From CAYMRB01 sp964392615 (GTDB lineage: Bacteria; Planctomycetota; UBA8108): 14,178 bases of DNA. The DNA is taken from positions 1 through 14,178 of the forward strand of contig CAYMRB010000264.1 in NCBI GenBank assembly GCA_964392615.1, read 5' to 3'. Below are positions 1 to 10,368 of this stretch, one piece after another (the first letter of the stretch is position 1; each line of letters opens with the position of its first letter). The notes below the pieces were generated by a model that was given only the letters and a program-made list of their open reading frames with translations, was not told the origin of the DNA and searched no databases. Made by a program: the position numbers and the translations under genes.

Positions 1-1884
1 CCTGGCGCGTCAGAGTTGTGCGACGGGATCGACAACGACTGCGATGGCGTCGTGCCGGCCAGCGAGCGCGACGCGGACGCCGACGGCTTTTCCGAGTGTG
101 CGGGCGACTGCGACGATGCGGACGCCACGGTACGCCCGGGCGGCACCGAGCTGTGTGACGGCGTGGACAACGACTGCGACGGCGCAGTGGACGACGACGC
201 GACGGACGCGCCCCTGTGGTACGCGGACGTGGACGAGGACGGCTACGGCGACTCGAGCGACGCGGTCGCCTCTTGCACGCAGCCGGCCGATCGCGTGGCG
301 GACAGCTCCGACTGCGACGACACGGACGCGTCGAAGTACCCCGGCAATCCGGAGGTCTGCGACGGCATCGACAACGACTGCAACGGCGTTTCGGACGACG
401 GCTTCGCGGACAACGACGCGGACGGGACCGGCGATGCGTGCGACGACGATGACGACAACGACGGAGTCCCGGACGCCAGCGACAACTGTCCCCTCGACGT
501 GAACCCGGATCAGACCAACACTGACGGCGACGATCTCGGCAACGATTGTGACGCCGACGACGACAACGACGGCGTCGAGGACGACGTCGACCTCTGTCCG
601 CTGGTGCCGGATCCCGAGCAGCGCAATCTCGACGGCGACGGCGAGGGCGATGCTTGCGACGACGACATCGACGGCGACATGGTGCCGAACGACGCTGACA
701 ACTGTCCGGTGACCTACAACGCCGACCAGTCCGATGTCGACGGCGACACGATCGGTGACGTCTGCGACAGCGACGCCGACGACGACGGGCACCTCAACGA
801 CGACGACAACTGCCCGCTGACCGACAACACGGATCAGACCGACACCGACGACGATCTGGTGGGGGACGCGTGCGACGACGACGACGACGACGACACCATC
901 CTGGACGTCGACGACAACTGCCCGCTGGTCAGCAACGGCGACCAGCTGAACTCGGACGGGGACGGTCTCGGCGACGCATGTGACAACTGCCCCGACACTG
1001 ACGATCCAGACCAGACGGACACGGATCTCGATACCCTGGGCGATGTCTGTGATCCGGACGACGACGACGACGGCGTCCTGGACGCAGCGGACAACTGTCC
1101 GTTGACGGTGAACCCGGGCCAGGGAGACGCCAACAGCGACGGCGTCGGTGACGCGTGTGACAGCTCCGATACCGACGAGGACGGGCACGCCGACCACGCG
1201 GACAACTGTCCTGCCGATGCCAATCCGGGCCAGGAGGACCTCGACGCCGATGGCATCGGGGATCGCTGCGACCCGGACGACGACGACGACGCGGTCGTGG
1301 ACGACGACGACAACTGTCCGACGGAGCCGAACCCGCTTCAAAACGACACGGACAATGACTCTCTGGGAGACGTCTGCGATCCGGACGACGACAACGACTC
1401 GGTTCTCGATAGCGCCGACAACTGTCCGCTGACCGCAACCGAGACACAGGACGACAACGATCTCGACACGATCGGCGACGTCTGTGATGCGGACGACGAC
1501 GACGACGGTGTGCCGGACGAGGAGGACAATTGCCCCCTCGATTCGAACGCCGACCAGATCGATCGCGATGGTGACGGCATGGGAGACGCATGCGATGCCC
1601 CGTCGCGGACGTTTGTTCGTGGCGACGTCAATCAGGTCGTGAACGGTCGCTTCCCCGTCGACCTCTCGGACGCGATCTACTTGCTGAACTTCCTCTTCCG
1701 CGGCGGCTGGGAGCCGCTGTGCTTCGATGCCGCGGACTTCAACGACGACGGCCGGGTCGACATCGCTGACGCGGTCGGCAGCGTCCACTACCAGTTCCTG
1801 GGCGGCACGCCGCCGCCAGCGCCGTTCCCGGAGCCGGGCTACGACTCGACGCCGGACGACCTGCCTGAGTGCTTGCTCGACTGA
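1..1884 (+). CDS. Secreted acidic Ca2+-binding repeat protein (MopE motifs, TSP type 3 repeats, dockerin-like C-terminus), 5' partial
   Basis: The frame is open from base 1, so the N-terminus and any signal peptide lie outside the window; 627 residues are visible, ending in TGA at 1882-1884. Three MopE-type metal-binding motifs come first (ELCDGIDNDCDG near 13-48, ELCDGVDNDCDG near 148-183, EVCDGIDNDCNG near 352-387), linked by GDCDD segments. Next are eleven thrombospondin type 3 repeats (409-1596) with DNCP...Q and GDxCD signatures. From about 1612 a dockerin-like pair follows (VRGDVNQ, LSDAIYLLNFLFRGG, FNDDGRVDIAD) and a proline-rich tail. TSP3 and dockerin loops bind Ca2+ in known families, so an extracellular Ca2+-stabilised structural or adhesive role is inferred. 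The first dockerin loop is degenerate with an insertion, while the second is canonical. No cohesin partner is visible, and planctomycetes use such C-termini outside cellulosomes. Family assignment is firm; the function is unknown. Confidence 0.93.
   Translation, partial: PGASELCDGIDNDCDGVVPASERDADADGFSECAGDCDDADATVRPGGTELCDGVDNDCDGAVDDDATDAPLWYADVDEDGYGDSSDAVASCTQPADRVADSSDCDDTDASKYPGNPEVCDGIDNDCNGVSDDGFADNDADGTGDACDDDDDNDGVPDASDNCPLDVNPDQTNTDGDDLGNDCDADDDNDGVEDDVDLCPLVPDPEQRNLDGDGEGDACDDDIDGDMVPNDADNCPVTYNADQSDVDGDTIGDVCDSDADDDGHLNDDDNCPLTDNTDQTDTDDDLVGDACDDDDDDDTILDVDDNCPLVSNGDQLNSDGDGLGDACDNCPDTDDPDQTDTDLDTLGDVCDPDDDDDGVLDAADNCPLTVNPGQGDANSDGVGDACDSSDTDEDGHADHADNCPADANPGQEDLDADGIGDRCDPDDDDDAVVDDDDNCPTEPNPLQNDTDNDSLGDVCDPDDDNDSVLDSADNCPLTATETQDDNDLDTIGDVCDADDDDDGVPDEEDNCPLDSNADQIDRDGDGMGDACDAPSRTFVRGDVNQVVNGRFPVDLSDAIYLLNFLFRGGWEPLCFDAADFNDDGRVDIADAVGSVHYQFLGGTPPPAPFPEPGYDSTPDDLPECLLD
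409..1596 (+). repeat. Eleven thrombospondin type 3 (Ca2+-binding) repeats, coding
   Basis: Eleven copies of a roughly 35-residue unit with DNCP (DLCP in copy 2) followed by Q and GDxCD can be counted, separated by runs of aspartate such as CDDDDDDD. Copy 6 is short: it runs directly from GDACD into NCP, lacking the DDDDDGVxD half. The DNA is dominated by GAC codons, which makes the region prone to slippage and recombination and creates a long open frame on the opposite strand. Confidence 0.9.
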
Positions 1885-1935
1885 CGCTGGCAGTCCGCAT
1901 CGCTCCGGTTCACGAGCGACGCGTTCGGACAGAGA

Positions 1936-1970
1936 GACACGACGGTCGGTTCACGACCGTCGTGTCTTTT
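1936..1970 (+). terminator. Rho-independent terminator after the TSP3 gene
   Basis: A perfect 13-bp inverted repeat (1936-1948 with 1954-1966, arm GACACGACGGTCG) surrounds a 5-nt loop and is followed by TTTT at 1967-1970. It lies 51 nt after the stop of the + gene and just beyond the stop of the convergent 5-oxoprolinase gene (1977). The U-tract is on the + strand. On the - strand the hairpin is followed only by TCTCT, so it may act in that direction more weakly. Confidence 0.85.
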
Positions 1971-1976
1971 CCTTGT

Positions 1977-5852
<3,876 letters not shown>

Positions 5853-5887
5853 GTCGGCGTCGTCCTGTCGGTCGCGGTGCTCGGGGG

Positions 5888-5902
5888 CTCGAGTATATCG
5901 AG
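5888..5902. promoter_or_regulatory. Small palindrome and possible -10 box between divergent genes
   Basis: CTCGA-GTATA-TCGAG is an inverted repeat centred in the 95-bp space between the divergent oxoprolinase (-) and HEAT-like (+) genes. On the - strand it contains TATACT (5897 to 5892), five of six matches to a sigma70 -10 box, about 40 nt before the GTG start. No convincing -35 is present: TTCACC occurs only at a 19-nt spacing. It could be an operator overlapping the promoter. This is a guess from base pattern only. Confidence 0.3.
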
Positions 5903-5947
5903 ATCGTGCCGGGCCGGGTGAATTCGTGGAAGATATCCGGTAGATCC

Positions 5948-7330
5948 ATGCGCTCGTCCCGGAAGAAACGAAGTCGCCGCGTCGCGCTGGCGGCCGTGAT
6001 CGGTGGTGTGGTCGCCGTCGCCGGCGCAGTCTGGTCGCTGCGGCACGAATTCGTCATCGACTGGTACCGGCGGCCGGCGGCCGAGGAGCTGCGGGCGATG
6101 TGGAATGCGTACTCGACCGAGCGATCCTCCACACCGGTCGCCGGGCCCGCAGTGCGGCGCTTGCTCGACCTCGACGTCGGCGATCGCGTCCTCGGTCAAC
6201 TGCTGTGCGATCCGGATCCGGAGGTCTGGAAGCCACTGTGCTCGTGGCTGAATTGGGACGTCGAGGATCAACGCGTCGCGCGCCTGCGCCGTCACCTCGC
6301 GCGGACCCGCGGGCTCGCACTTCTGCGGATCCAGTTGCACCGAAGCATGCTCGCCTGCGGCAGTCGGGAGGCGATCGACCACGACGCCGGGGCGGGCACT
6401 GACTGGATCGACAGATGGACCGGCGGCGCACCGGCTCCCGTGCCCGCCAGCAACGCTGCGGTCGCGCTCTGCAGCTCCTTCCTCCGTCTGCCCGATGGCG
6501 AGAGGGGCGGTTCGCCGGTTTGCCATTTCAGGGCGGTGGATGGCCTCGCGCTGATGGTGCCGCGCGCTACCTCGAAGACCGAGCTGCTCGCGCAAGCGGC
6601 GCGCGACGGCCCGGCCGGCGAAGCATTGCGGCTGCTTCTCGAGACGGCACGCGGCCTATCTGATGGGGAGCTGCGCCTGCGCCCGGACTATCCGGGTCTC
6701 CGCCTTCACGCGCTCAATCGCCTCGAGTACCTCGCGAGCAGGACGGCGAGCCCGCAGCTCCCGGACCTCTGGCACTGGGAGTGGTACTCGCGCGTCGGGC
6801 CGGAGATCTACGACGACGCGTTCGACATGCCGAGTGTGCGGTACGACGATCCGGCCGCGTTCGACGCGCTGCTGCACGTCGACGATCCTCGAGTGACGCT
6901 CGTCGTCGCACGGCTCGTACGACAGGAGCGATACCGTCGCGCGTTGACGGAGTTCGAAGCGAGCGAAGTCTCTCTGGTCTCGCGGCCTTCTTGGTTGCCG
7001 CTCGCGGAGCGATGTCGAGAGCATCTACGCGGCGACCTCAAGACGCGCACCCGGGCGGTTTGCGCCCTCGCGGCACTCGGCGATCCCGACGGCGCGCCGA
7101 TCTTGCGCGAGGCGCTTCGTCGCGAGGCGGATGAATCGGTTCGTCGACCTGCAACTCCAGAAGCGCGACGCGCCGGCTCTCGTGTTGCCGCTCGCCTGTA
7201 CGGTCGAAGGCGCACCCCGACGCGCGTCGCTGGGTCACGACGCGATAGCTCCGCGGCTCAATCGACGTACGCCGCGCTCGCCGGCCCGCCCGGTCGCGCA
7301 TCGAACGGCACGAAGTCCCGGTTCGTGTAG
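5948..7330 (+). CDS. Membrane-anchored protein of unknown function with a HEAT-like repeat; 3' end uncertain
   Basis: 460 residues from ATG 5948, chosen because it gives a classic N-terminal anchor: a basic stretch RSSRKKRSRR followed by a hydrophobic segment (about 12-30), after which the chain should be extracytoplasmic. Earlier in-frame starts (GTG 5918 and upstream) would add an arginine-rich, non-protein-like leader. The body is rich in Leu/Arg/Asp helices. Residues 366-393 (TRAVCALAALGDPDGAPILREALRR) resemble one HEAT or PBS-lyase type repeat. I do not recognise the rest and assign no function. The ribosome site is weak (GGTAG). The last ~66 residues are doubtful: third-position G/C collapses after about 7130 while the +1 frame becomes coding-like, and the predicted end overlaps the convergent DUF2330 gene by 73 bp. 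A frameshift near 7130 is likely. Confidence 0.7.
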   Translation: MRSSRKKRSRRVALAAVIGGVVAVAGAVWSLRHEFVIDWYRRPAAEELRAMWNAYSTERSSTPVAGPAVRRLLDLDVGDRVLGQLLCDPDPEVWKPLCSWLNWDVEDQRVARLRRHLARTRGLALLRIQLHRSMLACGSREAIDHDAGAGTDWIDRWTGGAPAPVPASNAAVALCSSFLRLPDGERGGSPVCHFRAVDGLALMVPRATSKTELLAQAARDGPAGEALRLLLETARGLSDGELRLRPDYPGLRLHALNRLEYLASRTASPQLPDLWHWEWYSRVGPEIYDDAFDMPSVRYDDPAAFDALLHVDDPRVTLVVARLVRQERYRRALTEFEASEVSLVSRPSWLPLAERCREHLRGDLKTRTRAVCALAALGDPDGAPILREALRREADESVRRPATPEARRAGSRVAARLYGRRRTPTRVAGSRRDSSAAQSTYAALAGPPGRASNGTKSRFV

Positions 7331-8397
7331 TACGGGAACATCCACAGATCGTCCTTCCACCGCCGCACGTCCTGCGGGTCGAGCGACCACGCGCGGATGT
7401 TCGTCAGGTAGAACCGTCGTCCCGGATGCCGCCGCTGGAAGTACTTCTTGAGCGTCGGCACCTTCCTCGCGTACGGCGCGAGGTACGGATCGTTCTGCGG
7501 CGACGACCACAGCTTGCCCGCGTTTGCTTCGCACTCGCTCGTGTCCCAGTCGCGATGGACGAGACGGAAGCCGCGGTGGACGTATCCATAGGGCGACAGC
7601 GAGTCGTTGACCCACTTGTCGTAGAACACGTACAGGTTGACGTCGAACTTCCTCTTCTGCAGGCCGGTGAGCCGCATCGGGAAGTAGATTCCGTCGACGC
7701 CGCCCGTTCGGAAGCTGAAGCGCAGCGGGTGGAGGTCGACCCGAGCGCCCGGCTTCAGAGCCGCCTCGCTGACCTTCATGCACGCGAAGACGTAGCCCTT
7801 CTCGCGGTAGAACGCGAGCGGATCGCCTTCCTCGCCGCCTCGTGCGCTCTCGGCACCGACGGTCTGGAAGCCTTCCTTCGCGAGCCACTCGTCGAGCGCG
7901 CCGGCTTTCTTCTCGCGAACGACCGCGACGTCGTACGATCCGACGACGCGTCGCGAGATGACCTCGACGCCCTCGGCGGACTTCGCTGCCTGGCCGTCGG
8001 TCTCGCCCTTCTTGCCCTTCGACGCGTACCGTCGCGCGCGGCGCGACTCGACGTAGTCGAAGCACTCCTTGAAGAGCTTCGCGTCCTCCTTCTCGACGGT
8101 CGGCACGCGCGGGAACGGCACGACCCAGCCGAGCGACGTCAGGTCGCCGCCGCCGGCGCGATCGCCTTCGACCGTGATCTTCAGGATGAGGTCTTGGTGT
8201 GCGCCCTCGCCGACCGGGCGACCGTCGTCGCCGCGCGTTCCTTTGCGGAAGACGATGATCGCCTCCTGGGAACGCTCCTCGACGGAGCCGGCGTACTCGC
8301 GTGGTACGAATACCTTGCCGTCGGCAATCGCTGCGCACGGCGCGAGCAGCCCGACGACGAGAGACGCGGCGGCGATGGCGATGGGCAGCCTCATCAT
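7258..8397 (-). CDS. Secreted DUF2330-type protein
   Basis: 379 residues. An N-terminal signal peptide is clear: MMRLP, a hydrophobic stretch (5-20), and an AIA cleavage site after residue 25. The mature part fits the DUF2330 pattern: an opening VFVPREYAG segment, EAIIVFRKG (45-53), SLGWVVPFPRVPTVEKEDAKLF (88-109), VEVISRRVVGSYDVAVV (144-160), GALDEWLAKEGF (166-177), YVFACMKVS (202-210) and YFPMRLTGL (238-246). A ~130-residue C-terminal extension rich in aromatics (LYVFYDKW, FYLTNIRAW, LWMFPYYTNRDF) follows. The family's function is unknown; members are exported. ATG 8397 has an excellent GGAGG site 8 nt upstream (ATG 8394 is the alternative). It lies 36 nt after rfbD, so it probably shares the transcript but is strongly translated in its own right. 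The TGA stop lies inside the predicted end of the convergent gene. Confidence 0.85.
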   Translation of the reverse strand: MMRLPIAIAAASLVVGLLAPCAAIADGKVFVPREYAGSVEERSQEAIIVFRKGTRGDDGRPVGEGAHQDLILKITVEGDRAGGGDLTSLGWVVPFPRVPTVEKEDAKLFKECFDYVESRRARRYASKGKKGETDGQAAKSAEGVEVISRRVVGSYDVAVVREKKAGALDEWLAKEGFQTVGAESARGGEEGDPLAFYREKGYVFACMKVSEAALKPGARVDLHPLRFSFRTGGVDGIYFPMRLTGLQKRKFDVNLYVFYDKWVNDSLSPYGYVHRGFRLVHRDWDTSECEANAGKLWSSPQNDPYLAPYARKVPTLKKYFQRRHPGRRFYLTNIRAWSLDPQDVRRWKDDLWMFPYYTNRDFVPFDARPGGPASAAYVD

Positions 8398-8405
8398 CGG
8401 TGAAT

Positions 8406-8410
8406 CCTCC
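8406..8410 (-). promoter_or_regulatory. Strong ribosome binding site of the DUF2330 gene
   Basis: GGAGG on the - strand, 8 nt before ATG 8397 (11 nt before the second in-frame ATG). It supports the first ATG and is the strongest Shine-Dalgarno match in the three-gene unit. Confidence 0.85.
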
Positions 8411-8433
8411 AGAGAGCCTTCTCGGCTCGACGG

Positions 8434-9273
8434 CTAGTCCTGGGCGCCGGTCTCGCGCACGATGCGCGCGAACTCGGCGAGCCCCTCCTGCCACGGTGGC
8501 AGGACGATGCGCGGGCTCTGCACCGTCTCGAGCACCGAGTAGTGCGGCCTCTCGGCCGGTCGCGGAAACTCCGCGGTCGCGACGGGACGGACGGCGGTGT
8601 CGATCTCGAGCAGCCGGTACAGCGTGCGCGTCAGATCGAACCAGCTCGCGCCGCCGCTACCGGCCATATGGTACGTCCCGAACGCGTCGGAATCGACGAG
8701 CTCCAGAAGCGCCGCGGCCAGGTGCGGGGCGAAGGTCGGCGAGCCGTGTTGGTCGCTGACGACGCGAACCTCGTCGCGATCGGCCAGCGAGAGCATCGTC
8801 GCCGGGAAGTTCGGGAAGCCGTTTTCGTAGAGCCACGCCGTGCGCACGACGAAGTGTCTCCGCCAGGAGCGGACGGCTTCCTCGCCGGCGAGCTTGCTCG
8901 CGCCGTAGACGGAGCGCGGACCGGTGGCGTCGTACTCGTGGTACGGTCGCGTGCCGCGGCCGTCGAAGACGTAGTCGGTCGAGACGTGTACGAGGGACGC
9001 GTCGCACTCGCTGGCGGCGAGGGCCAGATTGCGCGGCCCGAGCGCGTTGACGCGGTACGCGAGCTCGACGTCCTTCTCCGCACCGTCGACGTTCGTGTAG
9101 GCCGCCGCATTGATGATAGCGTCCGGCGCGCAATCGCTCGCGGCGCGGCGGACCGCGTCGAGATCGGTGATGTCGACCTCGTCGATGTCGACGGCGACGA
9201 TTTCGTGGGCCGAGAACACGCGCTGAACGGCGCCACCGAGCTGCCCCTTCGAGCCGGTGAGGAGGATCTTCAT
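8434..9273 (-). CDS. rfbD: dTDP-4-dehydrorhamnose reductase
   Basis: 279 residues, usual length for RmlD/RfbD. It catalyses the last step of dTDP-L-rhamnose synthesis: NAD(P)H-dependent reduction of dTDP-4-dehydro-L-rhamnose, in the cytosol, for surface polysaccharide or glycolipid. It is an extended short-chain reductase: Rossmann nucleotide loop GSKGQLG (7-13), INAAAYTNVDGAE (54-66), STDYVFDG (98-105) and YGASK (123-127). The Thr99/Tyr123/Lys127 catalytic triad is intact. HGSPTFAPHLA after residue 170 matches the substrate domain. The ATG start overlaps the rfbC stop as ATGA, indicating translational coupling, with a G-rich stretch upstream inside rfbC as ribosome site. The stop is TAG at 8436-8434. 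Confidence 0.95.
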   Translation of the reverse strand: MKILLTGSKGQLGGAVQRVFSAHEIVAVDIDEVDITDLDAVRRAASDCAPDAIINAAAYTNVDGAEKDVELAYRVNALGPRNLALAASECDASLVHVSTDYVFDGRGTRPYHEYDATGPRSVYGASKLAGEEAVRSWRRHFVVRTAWLYENGFPNFPATMLSLADRDEVRVVSDQHGSPTFAPHLAAALLELVDSDAFGTYHMAGSGGASWFDLTRTLYRLLEIDTAVRPVATAEFPRPAERPHYSVLETVQSPRIVLPPWQEGLAEFARIVRETGAQD

Positions 9274-9920
9274 GCCCCGTCCCCGTCGCCCTGATCGCTA
9301 CCGTCCTGCGTCTCCTCCCAGACCGGAAGCGAGTCGACGAGCTCGCCGAGCCGCACACCCTGGCGGTCCCGCGGCGACAGGGTCGGCTCATCGATCGGCC
9401 AATCGATCGCGAGCTGCGGGTCGTTCCACGCGATCACGACCTCATCGCGCGGATCGTAGAACTCGGTCACCTTGTACTCGATCTGCACGCCGTCGCTCAG
9501 CGCGCAGAAGCCGTGCGCGAAGCCCGGCGGCACCCAGAGCTGGCGGAAGTTCTCGGCCGAGAGGGGGAAGCCGACCCACTTGCCGAACGTCGGCGATCCG
9601 CGGCGGATGTCGACCGCGACGTCGAAGATCTCGCCCTGCACCGCGCGGACCAGCTTGCCTTGCGGATGGTGACGTTGGGCGTGGAGCCCGCGCAGCGTGC
9701 TGCCAATCGAGAACGAGTGGTTGTCCTGGACGAAGGTCGCGTCGACGCCGCCCGCGGCGTACTTCTCGCGGTTGTACGACTCGAGGAAGAAGCCGCGCCC
9801 GTCGCGGTGGACCGCGGGCTCGATCAGGACGACGCCGGGAAGGTCCGTTGTGCGAAAACGAAGCTGGACCGGGCCGGCCGTCGACTCGTTGACGGCGCGC
9901 TCCGCGTTTTCCGAATGCAT
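9270..9920 (-). CDS. rfbC: dTDP-4-dehydrorhamnose 3,5-epimerase
   Basis: 216 residues from ATG 9920. It epimerises dTDP-4-dehydro-6-deoxy-D-glucose at C3 and C5, giving the substrate of the RfbD product encoded just downstream. It is a cupin: HRDGRGFFLESYNREKY (38-54), FVQDNHSFS (63-71), LRGLHAQ (76-82) with the catalytic His80, GEIFDVAVDIRRGSPTFGKW (96-115), PPGFAHGF (131-138), YKVTEFYDP (149-157) with probable acid Tyr155, and WNDP (165-168). The usual LHYQ is LHAQ here. It is about 30 residues longer than typical RfbC: ~20 extra at the N-terminus and an acidic tail ending GDGDGA. The frame stays open far upstream to 10736, but that stretch is not RfbC-like and I reject it. The ribosome site at ATG 9920 is weak. 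rfbA and rfbB are absent from the window. Confidence 0.94.
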   Translation of the reverse strand: MHSENAERAVNESTAGPVQLRFRTTDLPGVVLIEPAVHRDGRGFFLESYNREKYAAGGVDATFVQDNHSFSIGSTLRGLHAQRHHPQGKLVRAVQGEIFDVAVDIRRGSPTFGKWVGFPLSAENFRQLWVPPGFAHGFCALSDGVQIEYKVTEFYDPRDEVVIAWNDPQLAIDWPIDEPTLSPRDRQGVRLGELVDSLPVWEETQDGSDQGDGDGA

Positions 9921-10368
9921 GCAGATTGTCCGATTTGGATCGCCTCGGCCGATCGCGAGGCGGCAAGGGCCCCGATTTGCCGGGTCGTAGGGGCCCGTTG
10001 GACCCACTCGAACTATACGCCAAGGAGTCACGAGTGCTCCAGCATCTTCGGGGAGATCGTCGGGCTCCGGGGTTGCGTGTCGAGCGGGAGGAGCGCGGCG
10101 CACCGCGGAGGAGTCGCCGCGACGAAGCGGGGGCGGTTTTCGCGACGCAGCCGCGGAGTTGAGCCGACGCGCCAAGGGGCTCGCGGGGAAACGAGGGGTG
10201 AGACGCGGTCGGCTCCAACGCCGCGCGCATGAGCTGCCCGCGACAGATGCGACAAGCTCGCACGTCCCCCCGGGCAGCTCATGCGGAATTCGCTTGACTG
10301 TTTTCCCCCCATGGCCAAAGAAGGTGCCTTTTCCAACAGGCAGATAGAGCCCCGGGACGGAGGCGGCC
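9921..10368. other. 448-bp divergent intergenic region between rfbC and mgtE
   Basis: No convincing gene: the open frames here give arginine/proline-rich, low-complexity peptides. Visible structure: a hairpin with 7-bp arms GGGCCCC (9967-9973) and GGGGCCC (9990-9996); TATAGT on the - strand (10017 to 10012), a possible rfbC -10 box without a clear -35; a purine-rich stretch (about 10046-10160) with scattered G-runs; the long inverted repeat at 10226-10285 listed separately; and TTGACT at 10294-10299 (+), a -35-like hexamer with no good -10 after it. Both flanking genes probably read out of this region. Confidence 0.6.
10226..10285. repeat. 15-bp perfect inverted repeat with nested hairpin upstream of mgtE
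   Basis: Arms CGCATGAGCTGCCCG (10226-10240) and CGGGCAGCTCATGCG (10271-10285) are perfect complements around a 30-nt loop. The loop holds a second small stem, TGCGA (10248-10252) with TCGCA (10258-10262). It ends 83 nt before the mgtE GTG. A run of four T lies 15 nt beyond the right arm, so it is not a classic terminator. It may be a leader RNA structure or a protein-binding site. Confidence 0.75.

Noticed and set aside
10..1788. 592-codon open frame on the - strand opposite the TSP3 gene
   Set aside because: It is the mirror of GAC-rich aspartate codons, giving Val/Ile/Arg repeats; the + frame has clear domain families and a terminator.
1612..1884. Cellulosomal dockerin
   Set aside because: Only one canonical loop is present, and there is no cohesin, scaffoldin or glycoside hydrolase nearby; the form matches planctomycete secreted-protein tails instead.
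8335..8397. Lipoprotein signal (LAPC) on the DUF2330 protein
   Set aside because: Proline before the cysteine does not fit the lipobox; the AIA site a few residues later fits signal peptidase I.
7235..8494. 419-codon - frame overlapping the DUF2330 gene
   Set aside because: Arginine-rich product in the wrong frame; the 7258-8397 frame has a signal peptide, ribosome site and family motifs.
10030..10368. M-box (ykoK) Mg2+ riboswitch upstream of mgtE
   Set aside because: I cannot place the conserved M-box core or its three-helix layout; only an unrelated long inverted repeat is visible.
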